In this document: positions 11,979 to 14,273 of the stretch, piece after piece
Layout: every line of letters begins with the position of its first letter
How positions within the stretch are numbered: position 1 is the stretch's first letter
Assembly: GCA_937959375.1 (NCBI GenBank)
Contig: CALGLS010000482.1
Span: forward strand, 1 to 14,273
From: an uncultured Saprospiraceae bacterium
Lineage (GTDB): Bacteria > Bacteroidota > Bacteroidia > Chitinophagales > Saprospiraceae
DNA length: 14,273 nt
Direction of reading: 5' to 3'
Made by a program: the position numbers and the translations under genes
Notes under the pieces: model-generated
The model's input: only the letters and a program-made list of their open reading frames with translations
Databases searched by the model: none
What the model was told of the DNA's origin: nothing

Positions 11979-14273
11979 TTAGTACTCTCCCTTAATCAAA
12001 GCCAACAAATCAGCAGCAGAAAGTTTAGCACTAGCTTCCGTTCCTTCTAACAAGCTATCTGCCAAATTTCGTTTATCGGCATGTAACTGTACAATCTTTT
12101 CTTCAATCGTATTTTCACTAACCAATCGATAAATAGTAACTGGTCGCTTTTGTCCAATTCGATGTGCACGATCACTCGCCTGATCTTCCACTGCAGGATT
12201 CCACCAAGGATCAAGATGAATAACGTAATCCGCTGCCGTTAAGTTTAATCCAACACCACCTGCTTTTAAAGAAATTAAAAACAAATCTCCTTCTCCTTCT
12301 TGGAACGCGTTAATGGATTTTTCACGTTTAGTCAAAGGTGTTTGGCCATCAAGATATTGATATGAAATATTTTCGGATTGTACCCATTCTTCAATCAGGC
12401 GAAGGTGTTTTACAAACTGAGAAAAAATCAATGCTTTATGTCCGTTTTCGATTAGTTCAGAAACGGTTTGCTTTAGCAACTGCATCTTCGAACTCTGAAT
12501 TTTAGAGTGTGGTAAGACCAAACGAGGATGACAAGCAGCCTGTCGCATACGCATGAGTTCTGCCAGAATTTGGAAACGTTTTTGTCCACCATCTTCATCT
12601 AGTGTTGCAAGTTTTTCAAGCGCATTTCGACGCAGGGCTTCATAGAATGAGCGTTCCTCTTCCGACAATTCAACCATAAGAGTCACTTCTGTTTTTTCTG
12701 GCAATTCAGAAAGCACATCGTTTTTGCGTCGACGTAAGATGAAGGGTTGTAGCAAACGTTTTAACTGCTGGCGCTTCTCCATATCCTGATTTTTTTCAAT
12801 CGGAACAGCGTAAGAGTTGTTGAAACGATCAAGCGAACCAAGCAAGCCAGGGTTGATGAAGTTAAACAGATTCCAAATTTCACCAAGATGATTTTCAATA
12901 GGTGTACCTGTTGTTAGTATTTTGAAGTCGCCTTGTAGTTTCATTGCAGTTTTAGACCGCTTTGTTTGACGATTTTTTATGGCTTGTGCTTCATCCAAAA
13001 CAATCGTGGTGAAATTGTGTTGGGACAATAATTGAGCCTCCGTTTGCATCAATCCATAACTTGTAATCATGATGTCAAAGGGCTTAAGATTTGTCACCAT
13101 TTCGCGACGATCTCCTTGTCCAAAAAGTAAAGGATTCATAGATGGCGCGAACTTCTCTGTTTCTCTCAACCAGTTGCGGGCAACTGAAGCTGGAGCCACG
13201 ATAAGTGTAGCACCTTGTTCAGCTCGACTGACGATCAATGCCAATGCTTGAATCGTTTTTCCCAATCCCATATCATCTGCCAGACAAGCACCTACGCCCC
13301 AGTCTGCCAATTGCGTAAGCCACTGAAAACCACGCTCTTGGTAATCCCGAAGCACCGCTTTAAAAGTAGATGGGACTTCCACTTGAACTTGTCTGATGGC
13401 TTCCAATTTTTTCAACTGTGCATTCCAAGCAGCATCAACTTGTATGTCTTCAATCATGTTGGTAAAACCCTCCATTGCTGGAGCCGCAAGTGAATGAAAT
13501 TGAAGTTCATCCTCATTGCGCGTAACCATACTATTGATCTCACGGAGCTTGCTACGAAGTTGATTGGTAATGGCCAAAAATTTACCTTCACTGACTTCGA
13601 CAAAACGCATGGAAGTATTGTCAACAAGTGACAATAGTTTTTGAAAATCCATGATGTGTTTGTCATTCACATTTAGTTTTCCTGTGATACCAAACCAGTC
13701 ATTTTCCTTTTTGATTTGAATGGAAAGATTGCTGAAATTCGCTTCACCAACGATCTTTATTTTTTCACCTTTGGGGTGTTCTAAATTGATAGATTTACTT
13801 TTGTGCAAAGGATCTAACTCAACCATTACATTGAGGCAATCTTCGATATCATCAAATAGCCATTCGCCATTGTAGGGTTTGACTTTTTTGAAACTTGGAC
13901 AAGCAAGAACAACTTCGTTGGCTAAGTCTTTTTCGGCTTTTAAGTCACGTTTAGTTTGTGTACGAACACCTTTGATTTCTGTGATGACGTTGGCACGACC
14001 AACACCAGGTTTGAAATATGGAGGAGCTGTCTCATAAGGTTTTACAAAAAATTCAATTTTGAAACCTGCACCAATCGGCAACATATGAATGCAGGGCCTA
14101 GGATCAGCAACGACAGCAGGAATATCAATGGCACCTTCCTCCAAAACAGATTGGATGGTAACAACATTTGATAGTTTGCTGACCATTTTTACGATCTGAT
14201 CTTTTGCTTTTTTAGGGACACGTAATTTGCCTTTGTCAAGTAAGTTATTGATCTGTTGAAGATTGTTGTCAAT
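11979..14273 (-). CDS. SNF2-family DNA-dependent ATPase/helicase, C-terminal part
   Basis: The frame is open from the right edge to TAA at 11979-11981, so 764 residues are visible and the N-terminus is missing. The ATG at 14186 is internal, as 29 more codons precede it without a stop. Numbering from that Met: an unassigned N-terminal region covers 1-270 and the SNF2 ATPase starts at about 275. It has RDYQERGFQWL, motif I DDMGLGKT (304-311), motif II DEAQ (398-401) and TTGTPIENHLGEIWNLF. The second lobe has ALIFSQF, LDGQTP, SLKAGGVGLNLTAADYVIHL (639-658) and DRAHRIGQ (672-679). RapA/SNF2-type bacterial proteins translocate on DNA and displace bound proteins or RNA polymerase; this one's target is unknown. 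Many members carry a SWIM zinc finger at the missing N-terminus. Confidence 0.95.
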   Translation of the reverse strand: MDNNLQQINNLLDKGKLRVPKKAKDQIVKMVSKLSNVVTIQSVLEEGAIDIPAVVADPRPCIHMLPIGAGFKIEFFVKPYETAPPYFKPGVGRANVITEIKGVRTQTKRDLKAEKDLANEVVLACPSFKKVKPYNGEWLFDDIEDCLNVMVELDPLHKSKSINLEHPKGEKIKIVGEANFSNLSIQIKKENDWFGITGKLNVNDKHIMDFQKLLSLVDNTSMRFVEVSEGKFLAITNQLRSKLREINSMVTRNEDELQFHSLAAPAMEGFTNMIEDIQVDAAWNAQLKKLEAIRQVQVEVPSTFKAVLRDYQERGFQWLTQLADWGVGACLADDMGLGKTIQALALIVSRAEQGATLIVAPASVARNWLRETEKFAPSMNPLLFGQGDRREMVTNLKPFDIMITSYGLMQTEAQLLSQHNFTTIVLDEAQAIKNRQTKRSKTAMKLQGDFKILTTGTPIENHLGEIWNLFNFINPGLLGSLDRFNNSYAVPIEKNQDMEKRQQLKRLLQPFILRRRKNDVLSELPEKTEVTLMVELSEEERSFYEALRRNALEKLATLDEDGGQKRFQILAELMRMRQAACHPRLVLPHSKIQSSKMQLLKQTVSELIENGHKALIFSQFVKHLRLIEEWVQSENISYQYLDGQTPLTKREKSINAFQEGEGDLFLISLKAGGVGLNLTAADYVIHLDPWWNPAVEDQASDRAHRIGQKRPVTIYRLVSENTIEEKIVQLHADKRNLADSLLEGTEASAKLSAADLLALIKGEY

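Overview
The window reads as chromosomal DNA of a Bacteroidota bacterium, most likely of the Saprospiria/Lewinella type. Four things point there: -7 boxes of the form TAnnTTTG, almost no Shine-Dalgarno sequences, AT-rich genes of Bacteroidota-typical families (DUF805, a CvfB-like S1 protein, an RhlE-like helicase, a NUDT15-like Nudix enzyme), and intergenic tracts of 6- and 7-base simple repeats. The genus is inferred from memory of such genomes, not from a search.

Layout, left to right. (1) 1-117: the first 39 codons of a minus-strand gene that leaves the left edge. (2) 118-975: a plus-strand pair, a 60-codon two-helix membrane protein broken by an in-frame TGA and then a DUF805 membrane protein, closed by a strong two-way terminator. 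(3) 1056-3227: a large B12-binding-type radical SAM protein on the minus strand. (4) 3228-3427: a heptamer array with an inverted arm. (5) 3428-6398, minus strand: a DEAD-box RNA helicase and a CvfB-like S1 protein one base apart (an operon behind a good TAnnTTTG box), then a membrane-anchored TPR protein. (6) 6399-6831: repeats and G-rich sequence. (7) 6832-8504: DUF1697, a four-helix membrane protein and a DinB-family protein, all minus strand. (8) 8505-9477: a region of nearly 1 kb that looks empty but holds two strong RNA hairpins and a 43-residue gene. (9) 9478-10719: a helical-repeat cytoplasmic protein on the plus strand. (10) 10774-11656: a Nudix hydrolase and a membrane protein, minus strand. 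(11) 11657-11978: hairpin, 40-bp tandem repeats and an AATTCT array. (12) 11979-14273: the C-terminal 764 residues of an SNF2-family ATPase, running off the right edge.

The most notable item is the small gene at 9245-9376 (minus). It encodes a peptide with a lysine-rich leader ending in a double glycine and a 14-residue C-terminal part, as in Bacteroidota natural-product (RiPP) or exported-peptide precursors. It is divergent from the 413-residue TPR-like protein and is followed by two structured elements. No modifying enzyme or C39 exporter lies in the window, so the peptide is either an orphan precursor served in trans or one half of an undescribed peptide/TPR pair. The radical SAM protein 6 kb away has an atypical CX4CX2C cluster motif, but nothing in the sequence ties it to the peptide.

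Most other genes are housekeeping or stress-type singletons, and little suggests an integrated mobile element.
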